Assembly: GCA_030295235.1 (NCBI GenBank)
Contig: AP026162.1
Location: 1,364,001 to 1,428,000 of the forward strand
Direction of reading: 5' to 3'
DNA from: Fistulifera solaris
Lineage: Eukaryota > Bacillariophyta > Bacillariophyceae > Naviculales > Stauroneidaceae
Length of the DNA stretch: 64,000 nucleotides
Part shown: in pieces, positions 32,322-43,341 of the stretch
Layout: each line of letters opens with the position of its first letter
How positions within the stretch are numbered: position 1 is the stretch's first letter
The notes under the pieces: generated by a model
Told to the model about the DNA's origin: nothing
Database searches by the model: none
Seen by the model: only the letters and a program-made list of their open reading frames with translations
Made by a program: the position numbers and the translations under genes

Positions 32322-35002
32322 TTACACTGCTGAAAGAAAGCACACCGATAGTTGCGAAAGAAGGTTAAGGATGGAGAAAATTGCCGAAAAAAGGAAGTGG
32401 GGTGCGTAGATGTCCCAAACCATCAGATGTCGACGCAGCACAGATACGGATATGCATGAACAAAGGGCTTCCACCACCTGGAAGATTAAGTTATAGCGCC
32501 ATATCGCTTGGCGACCGCGATGCTTGCTAAGTAGCCAAGTAAACACAAGGCCGGCTATTTCCCACCCAAACGTATTCAAAAATAAAGAAGCGCCGGCGAA
32601 CAAATAGTTAAACTCTTTTGTCGCAACAAATGCAGCAGAGAGCTGAAGGCGATTAAAAGCGCACCCATGATTCGTCGAAAAGAATGTATGTCTAGTGACG
32701 AGCTTCACAAGGACTGCAAGGACAAAAGAATTGACCTCGAAAGCTCCACTGGCCAGCGACAAAGCATAGATAACCGAGCATTGAACAGAATACAGAATAA
32801 GCGAAGCCGCAGCCGATGGACCCGTTACAAGCATGACGAGGGTCAAGAATTTGAACAGGGCAGTCAAGCCGTCGCTCTGAATCCCGTCCTTTGTGACACT
32901 AGCTTTCACTAGCGCATTCACGACCACAAGAAAAAGAGATGGGATCAAAAGTAAAAATGCAAGCCGACAAGGCAAGAAGCCATTCACGTCAGAATCTGAA
33001 AGTCGCTTTTCGCACCAGCTCCATCCTGTGAGTAACAGAGCCAGGCAGTCAAGGGCTGCGTGTACAGATGATCCAGTAAATTGTTTATGAAACAGAAACC
33101 TTCGGACAAACAATAGCCCGGAAAGACTTGTAAGAAATACAAAAGGATTATGTGAAATATGAAGTGGAATTGATGCGTCCATTCCATGCCCTGTCACTAA
33201 CGACGAATGACAGCGCGCACCAAGAGGAATGAGAAGTACGGCTTGCCAGGGAACTGTCACGACGCGATCACTCCAGAGGCGGAAAGCGATTATTGAGCAA
33301 AGCACCGAAATAGAGAAGCCAAGAGATTGTTGTTCCTCCAAAATGTAGCTGTTACTGAAGGTCAGCAACCCACTTTGGTAGACTATCAGAACTATTGCAG
33401 CTATTATTTCCCAATACTGAGACGCAGGTGTCTTGACAGTTGCTCTTAACCCACCCTCTTTACTCAATATGAGTGGCACACAGAAAGCAACAAGTGTGAC
33501 AGACAGTAGAACAATACCCGTTGTCATGCCAAAAGTGTATCGAACCGAGTCCACACTCTTTGACCAAGATCCAAACATTCCCTTAGAAATACTTTGAAGT
33601 GACTGGAGGCACGAAGATACGCTTCAACACTTATGCCGGCCTCTTTGTCCTCTCGTAGAGCGTCCTTGTAAAGATCGACAGCAGTTTTCAATTTGAGGGC
33701 GAGGTCATCTAGGCCAGAAAGCCGGTTCGCCGTCGCTGAGTATACATTGAAATAACGCCAGATTTGAGCCGCATTCAAGGCTAATGCGGCAGTTGTTCTG
33801 CGTACGTCTTCACCAGGCACAAGTGCAGGGACGAAGCTTCCCAAATTGGCATAGGGAATCGGAAGGCCCAAGGTCATTGAAATCGTCGACACCAAGTCTA
33901 TTTGATGGATGGAAGAAAACTGTGCTTCTTTCACAAGTTCTGACACAGACACTGTTTCTTCCAGCTGATCCCACTCAGCACTCTCTCCGCATACAGGAGA
34001 TGAATGGACGAAGAGAGCTGCATGGGTCTCTTCCGCTGTCCCTCCTCCGTGATTCCCATCTTCGGTCATCCCGTGATCACCAAAAATAAAAGTCGTGTGG
34101 CACGAGTCGGACTTATCAAGTCTATCCAGGATCTTCGAGAGAGCGCCATCCATTTCTTTGAGTTTAGCGTCCATGTGCTGATTGTGCGGGCCGTACGTAT
34201 GCCCGACATGATCCACGCCCAAAAAGTGAACCACAATAACCTCAAGGTCTTCCGTCACAGAAGCCCTTGTCCGTATCCTGGATAACATATTAAAAATGTG
34301 TTTCAAGCATCCATTGTCCACAGTGTCAAGATCGCGTGTATTGAACGAAGGATACGGATAGCTCTCGGCAAAGAAACCAGGAAAAAGGTCTTCCCACGTA
34401 TCATCGCCGACGAAACCCATTCGTGCTCGATGAGCCGAAAGTCCCCTGTTTCTTCCATCAATCGTAACTACTTGATGCATCCACGAATCTTCTTCGACTG
34501 TCGCTCCTCCCATATTCGCAGAGATATCTGCGAAAGTGGGTAATCCTCCGGTAGTGAGTGCTTTCAACCGTTGCATGGTAACTGTAGGGGGATCGGCCAC
34601 AAACTGGAATAACCGAGCCTTCGCTTGCGTTCTGTTAGAGCCCTCTCTGACTTCGTGTTCAGGTTTTAAGCGTCGACCGACAGAATTCGGTAAATTGTAG
34701 TAGGCAAAATCGAAACGTAATGCATCGACAACCAGTATAACCAAGGAATCAATTTTTCGATCCATCCAACAACCATTCCTTTCCTGTGAGGGCGATGATA
34801 GTATTTGGGATGATTCAAGGTCCCTCACTTCCTCCAACGTCAAACCGAGAACTTCAGTCAGTAGAGTCGCTGCTTCATCACACGACGATCGCTCCGCCAG
34901 ACTCCGTTTGGCCAGAAAAAATGAGGCGGTGAACCAGTACAATCCGAACAAGCACAAGCATATCCAGAATATGTCGTAATATCGACGCTTTCGACTCCCC
35001 AT
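32322..35002 (-). CDS. PIGO: GPI ethanolamine phosphate transferase 3 (PIG-O)
   Basis: PIG-O adds the terminal ethanolamine phosphate to the third mannose of GPI anchors in the ER lumen; this phosphate links the protein. One N-terminal membrane helix (IFWICLCLFGLYWFTASFFL) precedes an alkaline-phosphatase-fold catalytic domain: VVDALRFDFAYYN, PPTVTMQRLKALTTGGLPTF (metal-ligand Thr), GFVGDDTWEDLFPG, FNTRDLDTVDNG, VHFLGVDHVGHTYGPH and FGDHGMTEDGNHGG. About 11 further membrane segments follow, ending with RRHLMVWDIYAPHFLF. The match to animal PIG-O is strong over the catalytic part. One T is missing in the run at 33531-33534 (FDTL/FGMTTGIVLL). Start 35002 (MGSRKRRYYDIF) is preferred; 35041 is an alternative. 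The gene is divergent from DDX27. Confidence 0.92.
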
Positions 35003-35353
35003 AGCTCTAGCGAAGCTTATAGTGATCTTAAAGAAGCTCAAGTATATTATTTTAATAGTAATATGTCAACACCTTTTACTGATGAAGATTCATTCATTCC
35101 AATCTTTCATAGCTCGTCGCCGGCACCGAAAAAATGCCACCATAATGGCTAACGAAAAAGTACATTCTTACACACTGTAAATATGTAGTATAACGTAAAA
35201 TAGTTGTCGCGTGTGGGCCTCCTCTCCACGTACGACGAAAAGACGTAAAAGCAAAACCAACCAACATTACAGAAAAAGAAAAAAACGACGATGGATTGCA
35301 GAACAGAAACAATCCGGATGAGCTGCTGAATTCAAGAAATCAGGAACAGTATC
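35003..35353. promoter_or_regulatory. Divergent promoter, PIG-O and DDX27
   Basis: A 351-nt gap between divergent start codons. No element is recognised beyond AT-rich tracts. Confidence 0.35.
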
Positions 35354-37916
35354 ATGGAGTCTCTTTTACCAAGCCTTTCTTCAGACGATGAAGATCCGAA
35401 CATCGTGGAAGCGGAAAGCAGCGACGATGAAGTTGACGGCTCCTTTTCCTTTGGGGGTGTACTTGTAAGTTTTTACGAAGTGAACGAATAGATTTGCGTC
35501 GAAAAACAATCTCATTTCGTGCTTCTCTTTCGAATAGGGTGAAGATGGAGGAATTATGGATTCAAATGCGTCCACGTTGAACGGTTGGTCCTACCAAACT
35601 GCTTTGAATAGTATGAAACACAACGATAAATCGTCGATTGCCAACCTCGTCCCGAGACTCGATGTGAATGCATTGATTGCAGCAAAGCGAAAGTCCATTC
35701 CGAAAAAGGGTCAACCCGAGAAAGAAAAGAAAGAAGAAGAAGAAAACGATGATGACAACTCAGATGAAACCGATAGCAATGATAGCGACAGTGAAAGCGG
35801 AAGCAGCAGCGAAGATGACAGCGATGACGATAGCGAAGAAGAAGAGGTTGATGACGCGCAAGCGGCACTGGAAGATGACGTGTTAAAAACAAGAGCTGGC
35901 AAAGAGAAAGCGAAAATAGCCGATGACAAGGACGATGAGTCTGAGGGGAGTAGCGAGGAGGAAGACGAAGAAGAGAAAGCAAAAGTGGCTTCGTTTTTCG
36001 ACAATGAACATTCATCAGGCAACGCTGTTGCAGTATTCAATCAGCTCAGTCTATCACGTCCTCTTCTTCGCGGAGTGGCAGCCATGGGCTTTGTTGAGCC
36101 CACACCGATTCAGGCAGCAGTCATTCCCGTTGCTCTTTCTGGAAAGGATATTTGTGCTTCGGCAGTTACCGGTTCCGGAAAGACTGCTGCTTTTCTTTGC
36201 CGTTACTCGAAAGACTTCTTCACCGGCACCCCGGCCGTATCCAGGCTATCATTTTGACCCCAACGCGTGAGCTGGCGGCACAGTGCATAGGAATGCTTTC
36301 GACTTTAGCACAATTCACCAAGTTGCGTGCGGCTTTGATTGTCGGAGGAGCAAAGAATCTTAACGCACAGGCCGCTGAATTGCGCGCGAGACCTGAAATT
36401 GTGGTGGCTACACCTGGTCGCCTGTTGGATCATATTACAAACACAGCAGGAGTGGCGGTAGACGAGGTGGCGTTCCTCGTGTTGGACGAAGCGAATCGCT
36501 TGCTTGATCTTGGTTTTCAAGATGAAGTTCATCAGCTAGTGAAATCATGTCCTGTCTCTAGGCAAACTCTGCTTTTTTCGGCTACAATGAATACACGTGT
36601 CGATGAGCTAGTGAAACTTTCAATGAAACGGCCCGTAAGAGTGCGAGTGTCCGACAAGAAAGGCAATAAGGATATTGAAGTTGCACCTCGTTTGGAGCAA
36701 GAATTTGTACGAATTAGGTCCGGCAACGAAGGTATCAATCGCGAGGCATTGTTACTTGCGTTATTGAAGCGGACGTTCAAGAAACAAGTAATTGTATTCT
36801 TCGATACGAAGGCAGTAGCGCATCGCATGATGATTCTCTGTGGTCTGTGCGGTCTTAAAAGTGCCGAACTGCACGGTAATCTCACACAACAACAGCGATT
36901 GACGGCGCTGGATGACTTCACAACTGGCAAAGTAGACATTCTGCTTGCTACTGATCTTGCTGCACGCGGTCTAGATATTGAGAAAGTTGAAACAGTCATC
37001 AATTTCGAAATGCCTGCACAGATAGAAACCTACATTCATCGAATTGGCCGCACTGCTCGAGCTGGACGTGGTGGTAGGAGCTGTACGTTAATTGGCGAGG
37101 GCCGTCGACACCTCATGAAAGAGCTCATTAAGGATGCAGCTAGCAAGGCATCAACTGCCCGTTCCGGAAAAAGCACTTCTTCTCGCTTCGAATCGGGAGT
37201 GATTCGATCAAGATCCGTTCCATCAGCCGTGATAGCACACTTTGTGGGAATTATCGAGTCTATGGAAGACCACATAGAAGAAATCATGCAGGCTGAAGAA
37301 GTAGCAAGAATGGACAGAATTGCCGAAATGGAGGTGATCAAGGCACAAAACTTGATTGAGCACGGAGACGAGATAAAGAGCAGACCTCAGCGGGAATGGT
37401 TTGCAACTACCCGAGAGAAGCAAAAGAGATCCAAAGAAGCACAAGCCGAACTGCAAAAGCTTATAGCAGAAAAAGCCGGCACAGGAATGCATCGCATGAC
37501 CAGAAAAAAGCGACGAGCCAGAGAAGCATTGGAAGGCCTATCAGCTGGAGGAGACGAGGAAGGAGGAGAACAGCCCGACAAGAGTGTAAACATTAAGCTG
37601 AAAGCCAGAAAGAAAAAAGCGAGAAGAGGAAGAATTAAGACTGAAGAAGCACGAAAAAGATAGCTTACACGATCGCGATGTCGAAAAACAGAAGAAGATG
37701 AAGAAGCGTAAGATCACTGGAGCCGATGCGTCAGGCGACGGTAGCTTGTTCGCAGAGGAAAAGATTTCTCATGCTCCTCGCAAGTCTGAAAGCGAAAAAG
37801 GAGCCGTTGCATTTAAGAGTGCCTACAATTTCCGTGGTTACGACCCCGAGCGGAAGCTCGGAAAGAAGAAGGGTAGTCAGAAGTTCAAGTCGAAAAGCAA
37901 GTACAAGAGACGTTAG
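35354..37916 (+). CDS. DDX27: DEAD-box RNA helicase DDX27/Drs1
   Basis: A nucleolar ATP-dependent helicase for 60S maturation. Exon 1 is 35354-35464 ([21 protein letters not shown]) and exon 2 starts at 35538 ([12 protein letters not shown]). A long acidic Ser/Asp/Glu head leads to the Q motif ([14 protein letters not shown]), motif I TGSGKT, Ia PTRELAAQ, Ib [14 protein letters not shown] (instead of DEAD), [28 protein letters not shown] and [12 protein letters not shown]. The C terminus is Lys/Arg-rich with [20 protein letters not shown]. Two frame breaks: one T missing in the run 36196-36198 ([15 protein letters not shown]) and one A too many in A6 at 37613-37618 ([20 protein letters not shown]). 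Corrected length is about 830 residues, typical of Drs1. Confidence 0.92.
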
Positions 37917-38177
37917 AGATTGTTTGGTTGATCTGGCGATATTACACATGACTCTTACGCATTAACACTTTAACTATTAGTTTTTAAGAACTTTTAATGA
38001 TTTTATACGCATCAGCTAAACGAAGTGATGTTCAATTTTCTCTTTGTTATATTTACTTCGTCATAGTTAGCAGACGTTTAGCATGTTTGTAGCAATGTTT
38101 ACACTTGTAGATGATTCAATTTTTCATTTCGTGGTGACGGTAATGTGCAGTGCGTATCATAATGATCCAGCAGTGCT

Positions 38178-39359
38178 CTATTCAAAATAGCACTCTTCCG
38201 AGGAATCATGCCAAATACAACTGAGCGTCGGAGAATCCATGATCGAAAGATCATCTTCATACTCTTGTGTAACTTCCATGCATCGTGCGGCAAAACTCTT
38301 CAAGATGTCGACGTCGTCGTTCAATGAAGGTGGTTCATCAAAGCTCCTCGAACGAAGCGGGCCAATACCGCTGTCTCGGAGCATCTTGAGAATGAGTTCG
38401 GGAGAAGGTCTTCCGAAGAAAATTTGTTGTTCAATTGGCAACCAGGCGAAGCTAAAGTACTCTTGGCCAATGATAATGAGCTGTCCGTCCATCATTTGAC
38501 TATTTTTGAACCCTTCTTCAGCTACTTGTCCTAGTCCACTGTATCTTGGGAGCTGACTTGTTCCCCATCGGCGAGCAGCTTTGTCGGTGAGTTTGATGGG
38601 GTCTAGCTTTGCCTGTTCACCCGAAAAATCAAAACCTTTACCGCTCTTGTGTTGAGTTCCTCCCGCAGCCGTTTTGAAGATCTTCAACGGATCGAGGTCA
38701 ACTTTGAAGGTAAGTTCGCCTCGCGGAACGTTTCGGTCACCCGTGACCTTCTCTGCAATCAATGTATCATCCACATAGGTCACATTGATCAATTCATAGC
38801 CATGTGTTCCGTACTTTCCGACCCAAAGACCTTCTAAATTGAACTGCGGCAAACAACTGCGGGCTACTGTCGCCCGCTCCTGATGCAACGCTGCATCCTC
38901 CATTCTGTTTTCCGCCAGAGCATCGCGACATGCTACTTTCTCCAACATGTACACCAGCTCCGGATCTTTTTGTTCCACCTCGCGTAGCTTATTGCGTGTC
39001 TTTCGTTCTTCGCTCTCTTTGCCTTGAGTCATCGCGTCGACCAAATAAGACGACAACCGTTCCATCTCCGATCGCAAATCCCAAAGTTCGTCACCAAATG
39101 TCACAAACTGAGATCTCTTTTCGTTATCAATTTCCATCCTTCGACGGCGGATTTCATTTTGTGGCAATGGTTCTAGCTCGGAGAATTCCTTGTGGCGACG
39201 TGAATACTCCTCCGGTCCTCGGGCGACTTCGGAAGCGAGAGGAGCGAGTCTCGACTGGCTGCTTACCGAACGTAAAGCAAAGGGAAGATTCGAAAAGGCG
39301 GAAGCAACAGTAACATAGGATATGACAACTGAAACTAGGATATTCCTTGAGAAAGCCAT
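38178..39359 (-). CDS. Plastid-targeted EXECUTER-like protein, copy A
   Basis: The 393-residue protein starts with a signal peptide and the diatom plastid motif ASA|FSNLP, followed by a Ser/Arg-rich transit region. A helical part (residues ~60-165, with DELWDLRSEMERLSSYLVDAM) precedes the block LPQFNLEGLWVGKYGTHGYELINVTYVDDTLIAEKVTGDRNVPRGELTFKVDL. Spacing of GLWVGxYGxHGxE and KVTGDxNVPxGExxF recalls the DUF3506 region of the plant EXECUTER proteins, which sense singlet oxygen in chloroplasts. A second block, GQEYFSFAWLPIEQQIFFGRPSPELILKMLRDSG, is shared only with copy B at 40207. It is single-exon. The relation to EXECUTER is my pattern-based inference; the targeting signal and paralogy are direct. 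Confidence 0.75.
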   Translation of the reverse strand: MAFSRNILVSVVISYVTVASAFSNLPFALRSVSSQSRLAPLASEVARGPEEYSRRHKEFSELEPLPQNEIRRRRMEIDNEKRSQFVTFGDELWDLRSEMERLSSYLVDAMTQGKESEERKTRNKLREVEQKDPELVYMLEKVACRDALAENRMEDAALHQERATVARSCLPQFNLEGLWVGKYGTHGYELINVTYVDDTLIAEKVTGDRNVPRGELTFKVDLDPLKIFKTAAGGTQHKSGKGFDFSGEQAKLDPIKLTDKAARRWGTSQLPRYSGLGQVAEEGFKNSQMMDGQLIIIGQEYFSFAWLPIEQQIFFGRPSPELILKMLRDSGIGPLRSRSFDEPPSLNDDVDILKSFAARCMEVTQEYEDDLSIMDSPTLSCIWHDSSEECYFE

Positions 39360-40206
39360 GGTTGTTGTGATGAACGATCCGTTTGTTCTGTCGCCGAACC
39401 AGAATTTTGTGAGAAAGGGTGGAGAAACGGAGCCAAAAGTTGCCCCGCTTCGCGCCCTTTTCCGCTCACGTCGTTGTCAACGATGTCAAAGGGTTGTCTT
39501 CGTGAATGACGTAGACCAAAAACTGCGATTACTATGTGACACAAAGTAGTATCCGAAAGCCCAAACTGGTCGTACTTCACCTTGCGTCATCGCAGATTTC
39601 TCTCCCGGACTACAAATAAAGCCTATACTACAGATGAAGTTTCTATTGTGACGAATGTCGTACCACTTTTGAGAGACTCGCTTATAACAAAGCATAAGTA
39701 AAGAAACAGGACTCATCTATTTTTTTGTCCCGTTTCTGCGGACGGCGCTCAATGACGTCATTGTGCCTGTAATTCTTCCTTGAGGTTGGAGATCGCGACT
39801 GACTCATTTTCCGGGACCCGTCTACAATGTGTCACAGCCAACCATGCGACCGCGCCGAACGGGGTGTCAAACGGAAAAAATCGCTGCTGTCGTCGCACTT
39901 TTTGTGAACCGGCAGAAACGCGCCACGTGAGTGGATTGGATTCTCACTCCTTGCATCTCTCCGACATTCAAACCAACTGATCTTTCTCCGCCTGACATTT
40001 TTCGGAGGTCCAACGAACTCTTTCAAGTACTTGTGGTGCATCAATCCGTTCGGCAAACGTTCACAGCAGCAACAAGTGCTTCTACGTTTTCTAGCACCTC
40101 CGCCACCTCCCGATATTTGCTAACAAGCGGTGGGCAGCCAAGCTTTGTGCTTTCGCGGTGAGGTCATTTGAGTTTTTTTTTCTAAAATAAGGAGTGTCTT
40201 TCGACC
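39360..40206. promoter_or_regulatory. Shared divergent promoter of the EXECUTER-like pair
   Basis: An 847-nt region lies between the start codons of the two paralogues. A T9 tract precedes the right-hand start. I see no clear inverted symmetry of the two promoter halves and no protein-coding signal in the open frames here. Confidence 0.45.
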
Positions 40207-41283
40207 ATGCGAACTGCAACCTTGTTTGTTTGTATCACCGCAATCGTCCACGAAACGGCTGCCTTTACCCACCCAAGTCTTCTGCGGCATTCGTTGCTTC
40301 ATAAAGCAGCGTCCTTCAACGCACATTCCGAGGAGTCGTCGTCCGATCCATCGGCTTTTCACGGCATCTCTTCGCACGAGTTGCGACACATGAAAGAAGC
40401 CAAAGTACGCAAAAGCGAGTCACACCAAACCTCCAAGTCATTTGTGTCCGGTGATGACCTGCAGAGCTTGCGCCGCGAAGTTCTTAGTCTCAACCAAGAG
40501 CGCCAGAAACTCTTAACTGCCAACCGCGATCCACATCGGGTGGCCGAGTTGGAGCAAGCGATATGGCAAGCCCAACAAGTGGACGCCGAATATGTATATT
40601 ACATTTCTCAGTTGCGGGCGGAAAAAGCCGAAGAGGAAGGTGACTTGAAACGAGCGCAGCAGCACCGCAAACAAGCCAAACGAGCTCGCTCGGAACTTCC
40701 GCAATTCAACCTAGATGGACTCTGGGTAGGAAGATACGGAAATCACGGATTTGAAATGATTAATATTACGTACGCGGGTGATACGATGATTGCTTACAAA
40801 GTCACCGACAACGACAACGTTCCTTCGGGTGAAGTCTCTTTCACGGTCGATCTCAGTCCCAACCCCAAGACGATTCACGGCGAAACACCGTTGCTTGAAC
40901 CGATTGAATTGAATCATGATGCGGCGGAACAATGGGGCTTAAAGTACTTGCCTCGTTTTACTGGTCGCGGACAAGTAGCTCGGAAAGGGTTCCGCAACGC
41001 ACAGTGGGTAGAAGGTCAGCTTATCTTGGTCAACAAGTATTTCAGTTTCGCCTGGCTCCCCATCGGTCATCAAGTATTCTTCGGTAGACCTTCGGCCGAA
41101 CTCACACTCAAGATGCTTCGTGAATCGCGATCGAAACGATTTGCGGATGAGAGCTCACGCGCCTTTTTGACACGTTGTTGGGAAGAGACCGCCTATATTG
41201 AAGACGACATGGATGTTACCGACGGAATATTCAAATCGCATGATCAGTCGTTTTATTATGACCAAGCCGGGTGTTTCGAGTAA
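40207..41283 (+). CDS. Plastid-targeted EXECUTER-like protein, copy B
   Basis: A 358-residue, single-exon paralogue of the divergent neighbour. The signal peptide ends at TAA|FTHPSLL, again with Phe at +1 for plastid import. The helical region (LQSLRREVLSLNQERQKLL, AEEEGDLKRAQQHRKQAKRARSE) resembles a UVR-type hairpin. The core reads LPQFNLDGLWVGRYGNHGFE and YKVTDNDNVPSGEVSFTVDL, then KYFSFAWLPIGHQVFFGRP and ELTLKMLRES. Both copies end with an acidic, aromatic tail ending CYFE or GCFE. Identity between copies is high in the core and low in the leader, so the duplication is old. Likely in the stroma or at the thylakoid; molecular role unknown. Confidence 0.77.
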   Translation: MRTATLFVCITAIVHETAAFTHPSLLRHSLLHKAASFNAHSEESSSDPSAFHGISSHELRHMKEAKVRKSESHQTSKSFVSGDDLQSLRREVLSLNQERQKLLTANRDPHRVAELEQAIWQAQQVDAEYVYYISQLRAEKAEEEGDLKRAQQHRKQAKRARSELPQFNLDGLWVGRYGNHGFEMINITYAGDTMIAYKVTDNDNVPSGEVSFTVDLSPNPKTIHGETPLLEPIELNHDAAEQWGLKYLPRFTGRGQVARKGFRNAQWVEGQLILVNKYFSFAWLPIGHQVFFGRPSAELTLKMLRESRSKRFADESSRAFLTRCWEETAYIEDDMDVTDGIFKSHDQSFYYDQAGCFE

Positions 41284-42401
41284 CGCTCTTTGTTGGACGG
41301 TCGATTGCGAAGACACTCGAGCTTACCTCAATGCTTTCGAATCGTCTTTGACATTCTCCACCGCTCCTGTGAAATCTCATGTAAACCACTTCTGTACACT
41401 ATTGTTTTCTCAAATATTCACAACACATCACAAGAATACTGACAAATGATAATTCGATAAATATTAGATTTTCGATTATGTGAAACGTATTTGGTTCAAT
41501 GGCTTTTCGAGGTCGCGAGAGATAGTTCGTGTCATTGTTCAATCGATCTAGCCTCTACACCAATTTCGCCTACGGTGTACTTTATCTTTGTCGAAAGATG
41601 ATGACTAGTCTAGAGAGATGAGAGATGTAGGCACTAGTCTAATTAAAAAAATGCCACTATTACTTCCGCTGAAAAGCTGAGTGCAAGGTAAGGTAAACCT
41701 CCTTCGGCAGAAAATCTGTAGAATTTAAAACAAGTCCACAGAATTTCTGAGTAAACTGCATCTCTACGAGCAGGAAATCTGAGTGTCTTACCTGTGAAAT
41801 GAGCATGGATTGAGCAGAGGAAATCAAGTAAAGGCGACGACGAAAGTGACATCACAAAATTGCAATTGGTGCTTTAGAATTGTCGCATTGTGATAAAGGC
41901 AATAAAAGGCTTCGAATTTAGTCGATCTGAACGGGCTCAGGTGGCACACCGCCCCTCGGAAAATTTTTACTCGTGATTAAGTTGCAGTCGTGTCGAATGT
42001 CGCCTTCACTTTGGCTTTATAGTGGTTAAGGAAGGCAGCGACCCACGCCGCAATTTTCTACATAGAAAATCGAGGCGCGCCTTGCAAATGCTGCGAAAAG
42101 AGTTGAATTGTGTTGAAAAACAAATTAGCTCAACATGTTTGCAGAGTGAAAGGAGGTAGAAGGTAGCAGCTGGAATCGAAAGATTGATAATTCATGACTG
42201 AAATGCAGTCCCGATAAACTTGATTTTTTTAACACTTAGCGGCTACAGTAAATTTGACGACAACGATTTTTAACCGCGGTCTCCTTTTCGTTGCTACTAC
42301 GATGACCCTGCAAATGTTATTAGTACGTACCTGGTACAACTCATTCATCCAGCAATAAATATTCGATTTACGAAACAATAGTGCGCAAACGGCGACATAC
42401 C
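41284..42401. repeat. Intergenic region with a second hairpin-repeat dimer
   Basis: No gene is supported in this 1.1 kb. Two copies of the dispersed element lie at 41968-42025 (complete, with CTTCACTTTGGCTTTATAGT downstream) and 42186-42250, 221 nt apart. A look-alike pair, GCTGAGTGCAAGGTAAGGTA / TCTGAGTGTCTTACCTGTG near 41680-41790, is probably chance. Confidence 0.7.
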
Positions 42402-42755
42402 ATGAGCTCCAGTGAAAAGTCGCAATCGGAAGCTTCGAGTATTAACGATGAAACTGTGAACGAACCGACCGACGACGTCGGCGTCGAATTTTGCTACGAC
42501 GAAAAGGAAGACCCAATGTTTCAACCCACAGAAGAGGACGTGGAACGTATACAAAATAAATTATTAGAGGCTTTAAATGCGGAACATCAAATGCTTGAAA
42601 GACAAAATCAACTTTACGAAGAACAGCGAGATCTGAAAATAGCCATCGAGCGCGCAGAAACTGACACAAGGCTTCTAGCACTTCAGAAAACGAAGGAGCT
42701 TCTCAAGTCTCGGTTGGAAGAGTTTGAGCCGAGAACTGAGAGTTCTCTCGGTTAG
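42402..42755 (+). CDS. Small coiled-coil protein, unknown
   Basis: A single exon for 117 residues from ATG 42402 (MSSSEKSQSEASSIND), chosen over an upstream GTG. The first 50 residues are acidic and disordered, with one aromatic patch (VEFCYDEKEDPMFQPTEED). Residues 52-112 are one unbroken amphipathic helix (VERIQNKLLEALNAEHQMLERQ, then KIAIERAETDTRLLALQ), predicted to form a coiled coil. No membrane segment or targeting signal. It may be a subunit of a larger complex. The gene is short but its composition is clearly protein-like. Confidence 0.62.
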   Translation: MSSSEKSQSEASSINDETVNEPTDDVGVEFCYDEKEDPMFQPTEEDVERIQNKLLEALNAEHQMLERQNQLYEEQRDLKIAIERAETDTRLLALQKTKELLKSRLEEFEPRTESSLG

Positions 42756-43341
42756 CTACCACCAGATTACTAGCGACAACTGTTGTGCACGAAACGCTAA
42801 GCTAGATTTACTCAAGAATGACTGAGTAAAGCGCGCGATCCTTTTCGCATACGATTGATTCAAAAGTTTCTCCACTGGTCGGACCTTTGAACTTTGAGAT
42901 CAAATTACCTTATAGAGCTTTGCCACTCGCCTTTTTGTGTCAGCTCATGTCGGCATTCAGAAGGTGCCAAAGCGAGGTTTGTGCTTCGTGACAAAGGACT
43001 TTGACAATTCTTGAAAAGACTAGTTACACTAGCTACGATTTTCATTCTATGTTGCCTTAAAAATTAAACTTCGTGCGATACCTCTAGTTTATGGTCTATG
43101 AAAACTACAAGCAATTTTGTCCAAAAGACGATGCGATAACCATTAGTACAAATGGACAAGTAAGATAACCTAGGATAGGCGTCTGCACAACCGTCCGGCT
43201 TTAACAATAAGCAATTGCCAAAAAGGGGGAGCATGTTCATTGCACTGGATATCGGATCTACAAACTATGCATATAAACAGATTGAACATTTGCAAAAATA
43301 TCGTTCTGTAAAGGCCATACGGGCTTTTATCGACGAAAGCG
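42756..43341. other. Intergenic region, nothing recognised
   Basis: A 586-nt gap between two plus-strand genes. It should hold the terminator of the coiled-coil gene and the promoter of the plastid protein. No repeat element or RNA gene is visible. Confidence 0.35.

Noticed and set aside
41643-41855. Minus-strand 70-residue frame in the 41-42 kb gap
   Set aside because: Short, no conserved motif and in a repeat-bearing spacer.
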